Of a stretch of DNA of 39,589 bases, positions 9,580-18,435 are shown in pieces. The DNA comes from Giesbergeria sp. (GTDB lineage Bacteria > Pseudomonadota > Gammaproteobacteria > Burkholderiales > Burkholderiaceae_C). Under the pieces are notes generated by a model. It did not search any database. It was given only the letters and a program-made list of their open reading frames with translations, and had not been told where the DNA came from. The stretch covers positions 1 to 39,589 of the forward strand of contig JAKLLE010000031.1 of NCBI GenBank assembly GCA_023150295.1. The letters are read 5' to 3'. The position numbers and the translations under genes were made by a program. Within the stretch, counting starts at the first letter, position 1. Each line of letters begins with the position of its first letter.

Positions 9580-10431
9580 ATGACAGCCCAACTGATCGAC
9601 GGCAACGCCCTCTCCCGCCAACTGCGCTCCGACGTGGCCGAGCGCGCCCTCGCCCTCAAGGCCAAAGGCGTGACCCCCGGCCTGGCCGTGGTGCTGGTGG
9701 GGGACAACCCGGCCAGCCAGGTCTATGTGCGCAACAAGGTCAAGGCCTGCCATGACGCCGGGCTGCATTCGGTGCTGGAGCAGTACCCCGCCGACCTGAG
9801 CGAAGCCGAGCTGCTGGCGCGCGTGGAGGCCCTGAACAACGACCCGGCCATCCACGGCATCCTGGTGCAGTTGCCGCTGCCCGCGCACATCGACGCGCAA
9901 AAGGTCATCGAGGCCATCTCGCCCGCCAAGGACGTGGACGGCTTCCACATCGCCAGCGCCGGCGCGCTGATGACCGGCATGCCCGGCTTCTGGCCCTGCA
10001 CGCCCTATGGCTGCATGAAGATGCTCGAATCCATCGGCTACGAGCTCAAGGGCAAGCACGCCGTGGTCATCGGCCGCAGCAACATCGTGGGCAAGCCCAT
10101 GGCACTGATGCTGCTGGCCCAGGACGCCACGGTCACTGTCTGCCATTCGCGCACCAAGGACCTCAAGGCGCAAACGCTGCAGGCCGACGTGATCGTCGCC
10201 GCCGTGGGCAAGCGCAACGTGCTGACGGCCGACATGGTCAAGCCCGGCGCCGTGGTGCTGGACGTGGGCATGAACCGCAACGACGAAGGCAAGCTCTGCG
10301 GCGACGTGGACTTCGACGGCGTAAAAACCGTGGCCAGCCACATCACCCCCGTACCCGGCGGCGTCGGCCCCATGACCATCACCATGCTGCTGGTCAACAC
10401 GCTGGAAGCCGCCGAACGCGCGGCGGCCTGA
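9580..10431 (+). CDS. folD: bifunctional methylenetetrahydrofolate dehydrogenase/cyclohydrolase
   Basis: FolD interconverts 5,10-methylene- and 10-formyl-tetrahydrofolate in the cytoplasm, using NADP+, for purine and formyl-Met-tRNA synthesis. The 283-residue length is typical. Family motifs are YVRNK with Y49 and K53 (the catalytic YxxxK), KDVDGFH, the Rossmann-fold segment [14 protein letters not shown] and the C-terminal [14 protein letters not shown]. The gene begins just after a dispersed repeat. No clear Shine-Dalgarno sequence is visible, and a short inverted repeat overlaps the start. Downstream, prlC follows after 69 bases on the same strand. Confidence 0.96.
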   Translation: MTAQLIDGNALSRQLRSDVAERALALKAKGVTPGLAVVLVGDNPASQVYVRNKVKACHDAGLHSVLEQYPADLSEAELLARVEALNNDPAIHGILVQLPLPAHIDAQKVIEAISPAKDVDGFHIASAGALMTGMPGFWPCTPYGCMKMLESIGYELKGKHAVVIGRSNIVGKPMALMLLAQDATVTVCHSRTKDLKAQTLQADVIVAAVGKRNVLTADMVKPGAVVLDVGMNRNDEGKLCGDVDFDGVKTVASHITPVPGGVGPMTITMLLVNTLEAAERAAA

Positions 10432-10500
10432 TCGCCACGATTCACAAATTCCATGGCCCTGCGCCTTGAAGCGGGCGCAGTCGGCCGTACCATCAGGGCC

Positions 10501-12531
10501 ATGAGCAATCCTCTTCTCGACTTTTCTGGCCTGCCCCTGTTCGACCGCATCCGGCCGGAGCATGTGGCACCTGCCATCAACACCCTGCTGGCCAAGGCCA
10601 ATGCCGCGCTGGAGACGGTGACGGCCAGCGACTTCCCCGCGCGCTGGGACGCCATTGCCAAGGTCTTGGACGTGGCCACCGAGGAGCTGGGCCGCGCCTG
10701 GGGCGCCGTCAGCCACCTCAACAGCGTGATGGACACGCCCGAGCTGCGCGCCGCCTACAACGAGGCCCTGCCGCGCGTCACCGAGTTCTGGACCCGCCTG
10801 GGTGCCGACGAGCGCCTGTATGCCAAATACAAGGCCATCGATCCGAACAGCGTGAACGCCGAACAGGCCCAGGCGCTCAAGAACGCCATCCGCAACTTCG
10901 TGCTCTCGGGCGCCGAGCTGACCGGCGCCGCCAAGCAGCGCTACGCCCAGATCCAGGAGCGCATGGCCGAGCTGCAGCAGAAGTTCAGCGAGAACACGCT
11001 GGACGCGACCGACGCCTTTGCCTATTACGCCACCGAACCCGAGCTCGATGGTGTGCCCGAGGACGTGCGCCAGGCCGCCCGCGCCGCCGCCCAGGCCGAG
11101 GGCCAGGACGGCTTCAAGCTCACGCTGAAAATGCCCTGCTACCTGCCGGTGATGCAGTTCGCCACCAGCAGCGCACTGCGCGAGCGCCTGTACCGCGCCT
11201 ACACCACGCGCGCCTCCGACCAGGCCGAGGGCGATGCCACGCGCTTTGACAATGGCGCACTGATCCGGGAAATCCTGGCACTGCGCCAGGAAGAAGCGCA
11301 GTTGCTGGGCTATGGGAGCTTTGGCGAAGTCTCCGTGGTGCCCAAGATGGCCGAATCACCCACCCAGGTGGTCGGCTTCCTGCGCGACCTGGCCCAGCGC
11401 GCGCGCGTCCACGCCGAAAAGGACGTGGCCGACCTGCGCGCCTTTGCCGCAGAGCACCTGGGCCTCTCCAACCCACAGGCCTGGGACTGGCCCTACATCT
11501 CCGAAAAGCTCAAGGAGGCGCGCTATGCCTTCAGCGAGCAGGAGGTCAAGCAGTACTTCACTACGCCGCGCGTGCTCGCCGGGCTGTTCCACATCATCGA
11601 GACGCTGTTCGAGGTGACCATCCGCAGCGACCAGGCGCCCGTGTGGCACCCCGCCGTGGCGTTCTACCGCATCGAGCGCGGCGGCCAGCTCGTGGGCCAG
11701 TTCTACCTGGATCAACCCGCCCGCCCCGGCAAACGCGGCGGCGCCTGGATGGACGACGTGCGCACGCGCTGGCTGCGCCCCGACACCGGCCAGTTGCAAA
11801 CCCCGGTGGCGCACCTGGTGTGCAACTTTGCCGACGGGGTGGACGGCAAGCCCGCACTGCTCACGCACGACGACGTGATCACCCTGTTCCACGAGTTTGG
11901 CCACGGCCTGCACCACATGCTCACACAGGTGAGCGAGCGCGACGTTTCAGGCATTGGCGGCGTGGAGTGGGACGCGGTCGAGCTGCCCAGCCAGTTCATG
12001 GAAAACTTCTGCTGGGAATGGGGTGGGCTGCAGCGCATGACAGCGCACGTGGACACGGGCGCACCGCTGCCCCGCGCGCTGTTCGACAAGATGCTGGCGG
12101 CCAAGAACTTCCAGAGCGGCATGCAGACGCTGCGCCAGATCGAATTTGCGCTGTTCGACATGCTGCTGCACACCGAGCACGACCCGGCACAGGACTTCCT
12201 GCCCCTGCTCGACCTGGTGCGCTCGGAGGTTGCCGTGCTGCAGCCGCCCGCCTTCAGCCGCACGGCGCACACCTTCAGCCACATCTTTGCCGGGGGGTAC
12301 GCTGCCGGGTACTACAGCTACAAATGGGCCGAGGTGCTCTCCGCCGACGCCTATGCCGCGTTCGAGGAAACCGCCCAACCCGACGGCAGCCACCACCCCG
12401 ACACGGGCCGCCGCTACCGCGAAACCATCCTCGAAGCTGGAGGCAGCCGCCCGGCCATGGAATCCTTCAAGGCCTTCCGTGGTCGCGAACCGAGCTTGGA
12501 TGCGCTGCTGCGCCACCAGGGCATGGCATGA
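10501..12531 (+). CDS. prlC: oligopeptidase A (M3 family zinc metallopeptidase)
   Basis: This cytoplasmic metallopeptidase degrades short peptides, including cleaved signal peptides. The 676-residue protein is close to E. coli PrlC/OpdA (680). The zinc motif HEFGH is at residues 464-468, and a third ligand is expected at E494 in VELPSQ. The start is set by the typical N-terminus MSNPLLDF...RPEHVAPAI; a longer in-frame extension to 10453 does not match the family. A long copy of the dispersed repeat begins right after the stop codon. Confidence 0.95.
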   Translation: MSNPLLDFSGLPLFDRIRPEHVAPAINTLLAKANAALETVTASDFPARWDAIAKVLDVATEELGRAWGAVSHLNSVMDTPELRAAYNEALPRVTEFWTRLGADERLYAKYKAIDPNSVNAEQAQALKNAIRNFVLSGAELTGAAKQRYAQIQERMAELQQKFSENTLDATDAFAYYATEPELDGVPEDVRQAARAAAQAEGQDGFKLTLKMPCYLPVMQFATSSALRERLYRAYTTRASDQAEGDATRFDNGALIREILALRQEEAQLLGYGSFGEVSVVPKMAESPTQVVGFLRDLAQRARVHAEKDVADLRAFAAEHLGLSNPQAWDWPYISEKLKEARYAFSEQEVKQYFTTPRVLAGLFHIIETLFEVTIRSDQAPVWHPAVAFYRIERGGQLVGQFYLDQPARPGKRGGAWMDDVRTRWLRPDTGQLQTPVAHLVCNFADGVDGKPALLTHDDVITLFHEFGHGLHHMLTQVSERDVSGIGGVEWDAVELPSQFMENFCWEWGGLQRMTAHVDTGAPLPRALFDKMLAAKNFQSGMQTLRQIEFALFDMLLHTEHDPAQDFLPLLDLVRSEVAVLQPPAFSRTAHTFSHIFAGGYAAGYYSYKWAEVLSADAYAAFEETAQPDGSHHPDTGRRYRETILEAGGSRPAMESFKAFRGREPSLDALLRHQGMA

Positions 12532-12633
12532 TAAAAAGTGAGCTGGCTGCGCTTGTCATCATTGGTTTTCAGGCACTTTTATGCCTTGAACACCCGTGAA
12601 TCAAGCGCAAGCAGCTATCCATATTGAAGCAAA
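12532..12633 (-). repeat. long variant of the dispersed repeat, after prlC
   Basis: Read on the minus strand, this copy starts GCTTCAATATGGATAGCTGC-TTGCGCTT, the usual head. The middle is expanded: an outer stem (12541-12554 with 12603-12616, 12 of 14 pairs) encloses a second hairpin (about 12564-12575 with 12582-12594). It is about 100 nt rather than 60. It fills most of the 117-base gap between prlC and the next gene and could end transcription, but no clean T run shows this. Confidence 0.7.
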
Positions 12634-12648
12634 CCCACCGGAGGCCCC

Positions 12649-13314
12649 ATGTCCGTTGCCCGCCTTGCCGCCCTCGCCGCCTGCGCCACCGGCGCATTGC
12701 TAGCCACCGCCACACAGGCCCAGCAGGTACACCGCATCGTGGGCCCTGACGGCAAGGTCACCTTTTCGGACCGTGCGCCCGAAGACAAGAAGGCCCAGAG
12801 CACCGTGCTCTCCACCGCGTCCGGCGGCGCCGCCAGCAACCCGGCCCTGCCCTCTGAGCTGCGCCAGGTTGCCAGCCGCTTTCCGGTGACGCTGTACACC
12901 GGTGAGAGCTGCAGCCCCTGCCAGCAAGCCCGCCAACTGCTGGTGCAGCGCGGCGTTCCCTTCACGGAGCGCAGCGTCAACACCAACGACGACCTGGACG
13001 CCCTGCGCCGCCTCAGCGGGGAATCCGCCCTGCCCTTTGGCACCATCGGGCGCCAGCAGCTCAAGGGCTTTTCCGACGCGGAGTGGACACAGTACCTCGA
13101 CGCAGCGGGCTACCCCGCGCAATCGCGCCTGCCCAAGGGTTACACACAGCCCGCCGCCACGCCCCTGGCACCCGCCAAGGCCCCGACAGCATCGGCGCCC
13201 GACGCGCCGCAGGAAGCCGCGTCCGCACCCACTGGGCGTCCGCGGCGCCAGGCACCGCCACCTCCGCCCCCTGGTGCGCCCACGCCCTCCAACCCAGCGG
13301 GCATCCGCTTTTGA
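12649..13314 (+). CDS. exported glutaredoxin-like protein with DUF4124 region
   Basis: The 221-residue protein is probably periplasmic. A signal peptide spans about 1-24 (cleavage after ATQA). A DUF4124-type segment follows (QQVHRIVGPDGKVTFSDRAP), then a glutaredoxin fold starting near 79 with redox motif C88-S-P-C91 in TGESCSPCQQAR and a plausible glutathione-site SALPFGTI (cis-Pro). The tail from about 140 is rich in Pro and Ala, ending in a run of seven prolines and GIRF. The family is common in Burkholderiales, but its substrate is not established; disulfide or glutathione chemistry in the envelope is inference. A GGAGG sequence precedes the ATG. The gene converges on rpiA with only 9 bases between stops. 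Confidence 0.88.
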   Translation: MSVARLAALAACATGALLATATQAQQVHRIVGPDGKVTFSDRAPEDKKAQSTVLSTASGGAASNPALPSELRQVASRFPVTLYTGESCSPCQQARQLLVQRGVPFTERSVNTNDDLDALRRLSGESALPFGTIGRQQLKGFSDAEWTQYLDAAGYPAQSRLPKGYTQPAATPLAPAKAPTASAPDAPQEAASAPTGRPRRQAPPPPPPGAPTPSNPAGIRF

Positions 13315-13323
13315 AGGCAGGGT

Positions 13324-14013
13324 TCAGAAGTTCAGGGTCTTGACGCCCTGGGCCGTGCCCAGAAGGCAGACCTGCGCTTTCTGGTGCGCAAAAATACCGA
13401 CCGTCACCACACCGGGCCACTGGTTGATCTCCGATTCCAGCGCCAGCGGGTCGGTGATCTGCAAACCCGTCACATCCAGAATGTGCTGACCGTTGTCCGT
13501 CACCAGGGGCTGGCCGTCCTTCAGGCGCAGCGTGGCCTGGCCGCCCAGCGCCGCAAAGCGCCGCGCCACATGGGCCGTGGCCATGGGGATCACCTCCACG
13601 GGCAGCGGAAAGCGGCCCAGCGTATCCACCAGCTTGGACTCGTCGGCAATGCAGACAAACTGGCGTGCCAGCGCGGCCACGATCTTCTCGCGCGTGAGCG
13701 CCGCACCGCCGCCCTTGACCATGTGACCCTGGCCGTCGATCTCGTCGGCGCCGTCGATGTACACGCCCAGTTGCTCCACCTCGTTGGCATCCAGCACAGC
13801 AATGCCGATGGCGCGCAGGCGCTCGGTGCTGGCCACCGAACTGGACACCGCGCCGCGCACCTGGTCCTTGACCGTGGCGAGAGCATCGATGAACTTGTTG
13901 ACCGTGGAGCCCGTGCCCACGCCCACAATGTCGCCGGGCACGATGTAGCGCAGCGCAGCCTGGCCGACCAGGGCCTTGAGTTCGTCTTGGGTCAGGGGGG
14001 TAGATGTCGTCAT
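13324..14013 (-). CDS. rpiA: ribose-5-phosphate isomerase A
   Basis: RpiA interconverts ribose 5-phosphate and ribulose 5-phosphate in the non-oxidative pentose phosphate pathway. The 229-residue protein (E. coli 219) carries GVGTGSTV near 31-38, [22 protein letters not shown]-type sequence (catalytic Asp/Glu/Lys of the family), and [10 protein letters not shown]. The start at 14013 fits the family N-terminus, but there is no clear ribosome-binding site. It is divergent from pyrD, with 35 bases between the two starts. Confidence 0.96.
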   Translation of the reverse strand: MTTSTPLTQDELKALVGQAALRYIVPGDIVGVGTGSTVNKFIDALATVKDQVRGAVSSSVASTERLRAIGIAVLDANEVEQLGVYIDGADEIDGQGHMVKGGGAALTREKIVAALARQFVCIADESKLVDTLGRFPLPVEVIPMATAHVARRFAALGGQATLRLKDGQPLVTDNGQHILDVTGLQITDPLALESEINQWPGVVTVGIFAHQKAQVCLLGTAQGVKTLNF

Positions 14014-14048
14014 GGGAGAAAATCGGGGGTGAACCCTGAATTATCCCC

Positions 14049-15116
14049 ATGTCACTGATCCCCTACGCCCTCACCCGCCCCTTTCTGTTCGGCCTGGACC
14101 CCGAAGCCGCCCACGACCTGACCATGGACATGCTCGCGCGTGGCCAGGGCACGCCGCTGCAATGGGCCTGGTGCAATGAAACGGTACACGACCCCATCGA
14201 GCTGGCGGGCCTGCGCTTTCCCAACCGCGTGGGCCTGGCCGCCGGGCTGGACAAGAACGCGCGCTGCATCGACGCGCTGGGTGCCATGGGCTTTGGCTTT
14301 GTCGAGGTCGGCACCGTCACGCCCAAAGGGCAACCCGGCAACCCCAAGCCGCGCATGTTCCGCCTGCCCGAGGCACGCGCACTCATCAACCGCCTGGGCT
14401 TCAACAACGACGGGCTGGACGCCTTTCTGCACAATGTGCAGCAGGCCCAGTTCCGCCGCCAGCAAAAGCACCCCATGCTGCTGGGCCTGAACATCGGCAA
14501 GAACGCCGCCACACCCATCGAGGACGCCACGCGCGATTACCTCACCTGCCTGGACGGCGTGTACCCGCATGCCGACTACGTCACCGTCAACATCAGCTCC
14601 CCCAACACCAAGAACCTGCGCGCGCTGCAAAGCGACGCAGCGCTCGACGGCCTGCTGGAAGCGATTGCCGAGCGCCGCGAGCAACTGGCACAGCAGCACG
14701 CCCGCGCCGACGGCACGCAGCGGCGCGTGCCCTTGTTCGTGAAAATCGCTCCCGACCTGGACGAAGACCAGGTCGCCGTGATCGCCGCCACCCTGATGCG
14801 CCACGGCATGGACGGCGTGGTGGCCACCAACACCACCATCGGTCGCAGCGCCGTGCAGGGCATGCGCCACGCCGAGGAAACCGGCGGCCTGAGCGGCGCC
14901 CCGGTGCTGGAGCCGAGCAACAAGGTGATCCGCCTGCTGCGCGCCACTCTAGGCAACGGCTTCCCCATCATCGGCGTGGGCGGCATCCTGAGCGCAGAAG
15001 ACGCACTGAGCAAAATCCGCGCGGGCGCGGACGTGGTGCAGATCTACACCGGTCTGATCTACGAAGGCCCGGCGCTGGTGCAGCGCGTGGCCAGGGCGAT
15101 CAAGGCGGCAGGTTAA
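14049..15116 (+). CDS. pyrD: dihydroorotate dehydrogenase (quinone), class 2
   Basis: PyrD is a membrane-associated FMN enzyme that oxidises dihydroorotate to orotate with ubiquinone, the fourth step of pyrimidine synthesis. The 355-residue length and N-terminal helix ([19 protein letters not shown]) are typical of class 2. Motifs are [36 protein letters not shown] (catalytic serine region, about 181-187), VATNTT and GVGGILS. The 3' end overlaps the convergent yqjK-like gene by 4 bases. Confidence 0.97.
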   Translation: MSLIPYALTRPFLFGLDPEAAHDLTMDMLARGQGTPLQWAWCNETVHDPIELAGLRFPNRVGLAAGLDKNARCIDALGAMGFGFVEVGTVTPKGQPGNPKPRMFRLPEARALINRLGFNNDGLDAFLHNVQQAQFRRQQKHPMLLGLNIGKNAATPIEDATRDYLTCLDGVYPHADYVTVNISSPNTKNLRALQSDAALDGLLEAIAERREQLAQQHARADGTQRRVPLFVKIAPDLDEDQVAVIAATLMRHGMDGVVATNTTIGRSAVQGMRHAEETGGLSGAPVLEPSNKVIRLLRATLGNGFPIIGVGGILSAEDALSKIRAGADVVQIYTGLIYEGPALVQRVARAIKAAG

Positions 15117-15430
15117 CGCCCGCCCCGCAACTGCATCAACAGCGGCAGAACCACACCCGCCCAGCGCACCAGGCGGCGCGGGCCGGCCACGGCGGCGCCG
15201 GCGGCCACCAAGGCCAGGGCCAGGGGGTGGTCCTTGGCAAAGGCCAGCGCGCGCTGGGCCAGGGGTTCGGCGGCATTCATCGCGGCTTGCTGGCGGGCCA
15301 GTTCGCGTTCTTGCTGCCGCTCCTGGCGGCGCGCGCGCAGGCGCTGGCGCTGGGCAGCCATGCGTTCGCGCAGTTGGCCCTTGCGCTCGGCAATGCTCTG
15401 GGGCGTGAGTGGGAGGCTGGGCTCGGTCAC
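15113..15430 (-). CDS. YqjK-like small membrane protein
   Basis: The 105-residue protein has an Arg/Gln-rich amphipathic N-terminal half (about 15-50) and a hydrophobic segment at about 68-84, followed by RRLVRWAG. The layout and the HP...LVRWA motif resemble E. coli YqjK; function is unknown. It overlaps the preceding gene by ATGA (15427-15430) and overlaps pyrD by 4 bases at its 3' end. It is the last of three genes with the order yqjD-yqjE-yqjK. Confidence 0.78.
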   Translation of the reverse strand: MTEPSLPLTPQSIAERKGQLRERMAAQRQRLRARRQERQQERELARQQAAMNAAEPLAQRALAFAKDHPLALALVAAGAAVAGPRRLVRWAGVVLPLLMQLRGGR

Positions 15431-15822
15431 AACTGCTCCTTGATCTCGCGCCAGTCGCGCAGCAATTCCTCGCGCGTCAGCGCAAAGGCATTGCTGGCGG
15501 CGTTGGCCACACGCACCAGGGCCGCCAGCGCCACCCCCCAGGCCAGCAGCCAGCCCACGGCCAGCAGCCAGGCCACCAGGGTGCGGTGCGGGCTGTCCCA
15601 GAACTGCACCAGTAGCGCCACGGACAACAGCGTCAGCGCCACCACCATGAGTGCACCCACGGCCAGCGTGAGCAGCAGCAACTGGCGCAGGCGGGCCTTT
15701 TGCTCATGCCATTCCAGCCGGGCCAGTTCGGCGCGGTCCTCGATGGCGATGGCGCCTTCCAGCGCGGCGGCACGCCAGCGCAGGACGAAGGCTTCCAGAC
15801 CCAGCAGCGAGATCCAGTTCAT
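15427..15822 (-). CDS. phage-holin-like (YqjE family) membrane protein
   Basis: The 131-residue protein has two strongly hydrophobic segments, at about 47-70 (LLLLTLAVGALMVVAL) and about 82-105, flanked by charged regions. This is the pattern of the Phage_holin_3_6/YqjE family. Despite the family name nothing here points to a prophage. The start at 15822 (MNWISLLGLE) lies 4 bases after the stop of the DUF883 gene, and the stop overlaps the start of the yqjK-like gene. Its role is unknown. Confidence 0.82.
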   Translation of the reverse strand: MNWISLLGLEAFVLRWRAAALEGAIAIEDRAELARLEWHEQKARLRQLLLLTLAVGALMVVALTLLSVALLVQFWDSPHRTLVAWLLAVGWLLAWGVALAALVRVANAASNAFALTREELLRDWREIKEQL

Positions 15823-15826
15823 GCGT

Positions 15827-16138
15827 TCAGCGGCGTGCCAGAAGGAAACCCACCAGCGCGCCCACCGCCAGCGCGGCACCGGCCACGCGCCAGGGTTCGT
15901 CGTGCGCATAGCGGTCGGCGGCACGGGCGGCGTCCTTGGCCTGGTTGGCGGCTTCCTGGGCGGCGCGGATGGCGGCATCGCGCACGTTGTGCATGCCCTC
16001 GTCCAGGCGGTCACGCAGTGCCTTGATCTCGGGCACGCTGTCCAGGTTCTTGTTGGCCATGAGCGTGCGCATTTCGGAAACAAGCTTTTCCAGTTCGGTC
16101 TGGGTGCTGTGCAGGGAATCGGTGGTCTGAGTCGTCAT
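15827..16138 (-). CDS. DUF883 (YqjD/ElaB/YgaM family) tail-anchored protein
   Basis: The 103-residue protein has a long charged helix (about 10-80) and a C-terminal membrane anchor (VAGAALAVGALVGFLLARR). E. coli relatives YqjD, ElaB and YgaM are stationary-phase inner-membrane proteins, and YqjD binds ribosomes. An AAAGG site lies 6 bases before the ATG. It is the first gene of a three-gene operon that mirrors E. coli yqjD-yqjE-yqjK. Confidence 0.88.
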   Translation of the reverse strand: MTTQTTDSLHSTQTELEKLVSEMRTLMANKNLDSVPEIKALRDRLDEGMHNVRDAAIRAAQEAANQAKDAARAADRYAHDEPWRVAGAALAVGALVGFLLARR

Positions 16139-16263
16139 ACATGCCTTTCGGTGGAACGTTGGAAACTATGCATGCCACACAACACAGGGCTGTGCGCCAG
16201 AGTGGCTCATCTTAACGATCCCCACAGCACCCAGCGTAAAAAACTGTGGCCCACGCAAGGACA

Positions 16264-17364
16264 TCAGGCCACGATTTGCGCCACGTGCTCACCCAGGGCC
16301 AGTGCGCTGGTGAGCCCCGGCGACTCGATGCCAAACAGGTTGACCAGGCCCGGCACGCCATGCGCGGCAGGCCCCTGGACCACGAAGTCGGTGATGGCGG
16401 CCCCTTGCGCATCGAACACCTTGGGCCGTATGCCCGCGTAACCAGGCTCCAGCGCCCCGTCGCGCAGACCGGGCCAGTACTTGCGCACCTCGGCGTAGAA
16501 GGCCTGGCCGCGTGCCGGGTCCACGGCCAGGTCGTCGGGCGCATCCACCCACTGCACGTCGGGCCCAAAGCGTGCCTGGCCGCCCAGATCCAGCGTCAGG
16601 TGCACGCCCAGGCCAGCGGCCTCGGGCACGGGGTAGATCAGGCGCGAGAACGGAGCGCGGCCCGCCAGGGTGAAGTAGTTGCCCTTGGCGTAGCGCGGCT
16701 GCGGCACATGCACAGCGTCCAGCCCCCGGGTGTTGCGCGCCAGTGCGGGTGCGGCCAGCCCGGCGGCGTTGACCACCGTGGCAGCCTGCAGGTGCGTGCC
16801 ATCATTTACTATGATATTCATAGCGCTTTGCGCATATTCCATGAGCGCTACAGCCGAATTGACTGCCAATATTCCTCCGGCCTGCTCGACATCGGCCAGC
16901 AGGCCCAGCATCAGCGCATGGCTGTCCACAATGCCGGTGTCGGGCGAGTGCAATGCGGCCACGCATTCGAGGGCGGGCTCCAGGGCACGCGCCTCGTCGT
17001 GCTCCAGCCATTGCAGTGCCACGCCATTGCCCAGTGCATGCGCCTGCACGGCGCGCAGGGATTCGCGCTGCGCATCGGCGGTGGCCACCACCAGCTTGCC
17101 GCAGCGCTGGTGGGGAATGGCGCGCTCGGCGCAATAGGCGTACAGCAGCTCGCGCCCCTGCACGCACAGCCGCGCCTTGAGCGAACCCTGCGGGTAGTAC
17201 AGCCCGGCGTGGATGACCTCGCTGTTGCGCGCACTGGTGCGTGTGCCAAAGGTGTGGGCGGCTTCCAGCACCAGCACCTCGCGCCCGCGCAGGGCCAGCG
17301 CGCGGGCCACGGCCAGGCCCACCACGCCTGCGCCGACCACCACGCAATCGACTTGCTCTGCCAT
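16264..17364 (-). CDS. FAD-dependent oxidoreductase, LhgO/L-2-hydroxyglutarate dehydrogenase-like
   Basis: The 366-residue protein has the FAD-binding GxGxxG sequence [16 protein letters not shown] at its N-terminus and [16 protein letters not shown] near 41-58, a hallmark of the LhgO/L2HGDH family. It also has [10 protein letters not shown] and a C-terminal [14 protein letters not shown]. Relatives oxidise L-2-hydroxy acids with FAD, passing electrons to the quinone pool; the substrate here is unproven. It starts 6 bases after the amidohydrolase gene, so it is probably last in the seven-gene operon. Residues about 164-187 are encoded by an AT-rich copy of the dispersed repeat with rare ATA/TTG codons, in a region that is variable in the family. 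Confidence 0.88.
   Translation of the reverse strand: MAEQVDCVVVGAGVVGLAVARALALRGREVLVLEAAHTFGTRTSARNSEVIHAGLYYPQGSLKARLCVQGRELLYAYCAERAIPHQRCGKLVVATADAQRESLRAVQAHALGNGVALQWLEHDEARALEPALECVAALHSPDTGIVDSHALMLGLLADVEQAGGILAVNSAVALMEYAQSAMNIIVNDGTHLQAATVVNAAGLAAPALARNTRGLDAVHVPQPRYAKGNYFTLAGRAPFSRLIYPVPEAAGLGVHLTLDLGGQARFGPDVQWVDAPDDLAVDPARGQAFYAEVRKYWPGLRDGALEPGYAGIRPKVFDAQGAAITDFVVQGPAAHGVPGLVNLFGIESPGLTSALALGEHVAQIVA
16805..16868 (+). repeat. dispersed two-hairpin repeat, copy inside the FAD oxidoreductase gene
   Basis: The first stem is CTATG/CATAG and the second is AGCGCT (16822-16827)/AGCGCT (16844-16849), followed by ACAGCC and an AT-rich tail. Head to tail is on the plus strand, antisense to the gene. 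It is read in the same frame as the lpdA and aceF copies and gives [16 protein letters not shown]. Confidence 0.65.
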
Positions 17365-17370
17365 GGTGGG

Positions 17371-18405
17371 TCAGCCCTCAAAGCCTTCGAGCACGTTTAC
17401 CGCGTTGGCGCCCAGCTCGGCCGCGGCATAGCCGCCCTCCAGCACGAACACGGTGGGCAGGCCCAACTGCGCCAGCCGCTGCCCCAGGCGCAGGAAATCC
17501 GCCGAGGCCAGGGCAAAGCGCGAGATCGGGTCGCCCTCGAACGTATCGAGCCCGAGCGAGACCACCAGCGCGCCGGCGCCGAAGTCCGCGATGCGCGTGC
17601 AGGCCTGCTCCAGCGCGGCAAACCAGGCCTGCACATTGCTGCCTGCCGCCAGCGGCAGGTTCAGGTTGCAGCCCGCCCCGGCGCCCTCGCCCGTTTCATC
17701 GGCGTGGCCCAGGTAGAACGGGTATTCGGTGCGCGGATCGCCATGGATGCTGACGAACAGCACGTCGGCGCGGTCGTAGAAGATGCTTTGCGTGCCGTTG
17801 CCGTGGTGGTAGTCCACGTCGAGCACGGCCACGCGGGCCGCGCCCTGGTCGCGCAGCCACTGCGCGGCCGCGGCGGCGTTGTTGAGCAGACAGTAGCCGC
17901 CCATGAAGTCCGGCCCCGCATGGTGGCCCGGCGGGCGTGTGCAGCAAAAAGCCGCACGCGCACCGGCCGCCACGCGCGCCGCCGCGCTGGCGGCGGCATC
18001 GGCCCCGGCCTTGGCGGCCTGCCAGCTGCCCGCGGCCAGCGGCGTGCCGTTGTCCATGGAATACAGGCCCAGCTTGGCGACGAAGTTGTCCGGCTCGATG
18101 TCGCTGCGCAGCGTGCGCACGGGCCAGACCGAGGGGAAGGGTTGCACCTGGGCATTGGCCGGGTCCAGCGCCAGCCATTGCGTCCACGCCGTCTGCAGGA
18201 ACTGCAGGTAGCGCGGCGCATGGATGCGTGCGAGCACGGCGCTGCTGTCCTGGTCGGGCGCCAGCAGCGCGTGGCCGCGCTCGGTCAGGCGGGCCTCGAC
18301 ATAGTCGGCGCGTGCGGGCTTCTCGAAGCACGGCACGCGCTCGCCCCGGAAGAACTCATGCACCGGGGCGTGCAGGTGGTGCAGCGGGTTGTGGAAGGTG
18401 ATCAT
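17371..18405 (-). CDS. histone deacetylase family, acetylpolyamine amidohydrolase-like
   Basis: This is a zinc-dependent deacetylase of the arginase/HDAC fold. The 344-residue protein has the active-site histidines H161/H162 in RPPGHHAG, zinc ligands D198 and H200 in LDVDYHHGNGT and D287 in LGLDTFEGDP, and the catalytic tyrosine Y326 in LEGGY. From memory, Mycoplana acetylpolyamine amidohydrolase has H158/H159, D195, H197, D284 and Y323, a constant offset of three. That makes polyamine deacetylation the best guess over protein deacetylation. It lies 30 bases after the racemase-like gene and 6 before the FAD oxidoreductase. Its link to fatty acid breakdown is not obvious. Confidence 0.88.
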   Translation of the reverse strand: MITFHNPLHHLHAPVHEFFRGERVPCFEKPARADYVEARLTERGHALLAPDQDSSAVLARIHAPRYLQFLQTAWTQWLALDPANAQVQPFPSVWPVRTLRSDIEPDNFVAKLGLYSMDNGTPLAAGSWQAAKAGADAAASAAARVAAGARAAFCCTRPPGHHAGPDFMGGYCLLNNAAAAAQWLRDQGAARVAVLDVDYHHGNGTQSIFYDRADVLFVSIHGDPRTEYPFYLGHADETGEGAGAGCNLNLPLAAGSNVQAWFAALEQACTRIADFGAGALVVSLGLDTFEGDPISRFALASADFLRLGQRLAQLGLPTVFVLEGGYAAAELGANAVNVLEGFEG

Positions 18406-18435
18406 GCGCCGAGTGTAAAAGCCGGCGCCAACCAG

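Noticed and set aside
15427-15822. Prophage remnant suggested by a holin-like protein
   Set aside because: The YqjE family carries the phage-holin name but is a normal chromosomal gene here, between DUF883 and YqjK-like genes, with no phage genes nearby.
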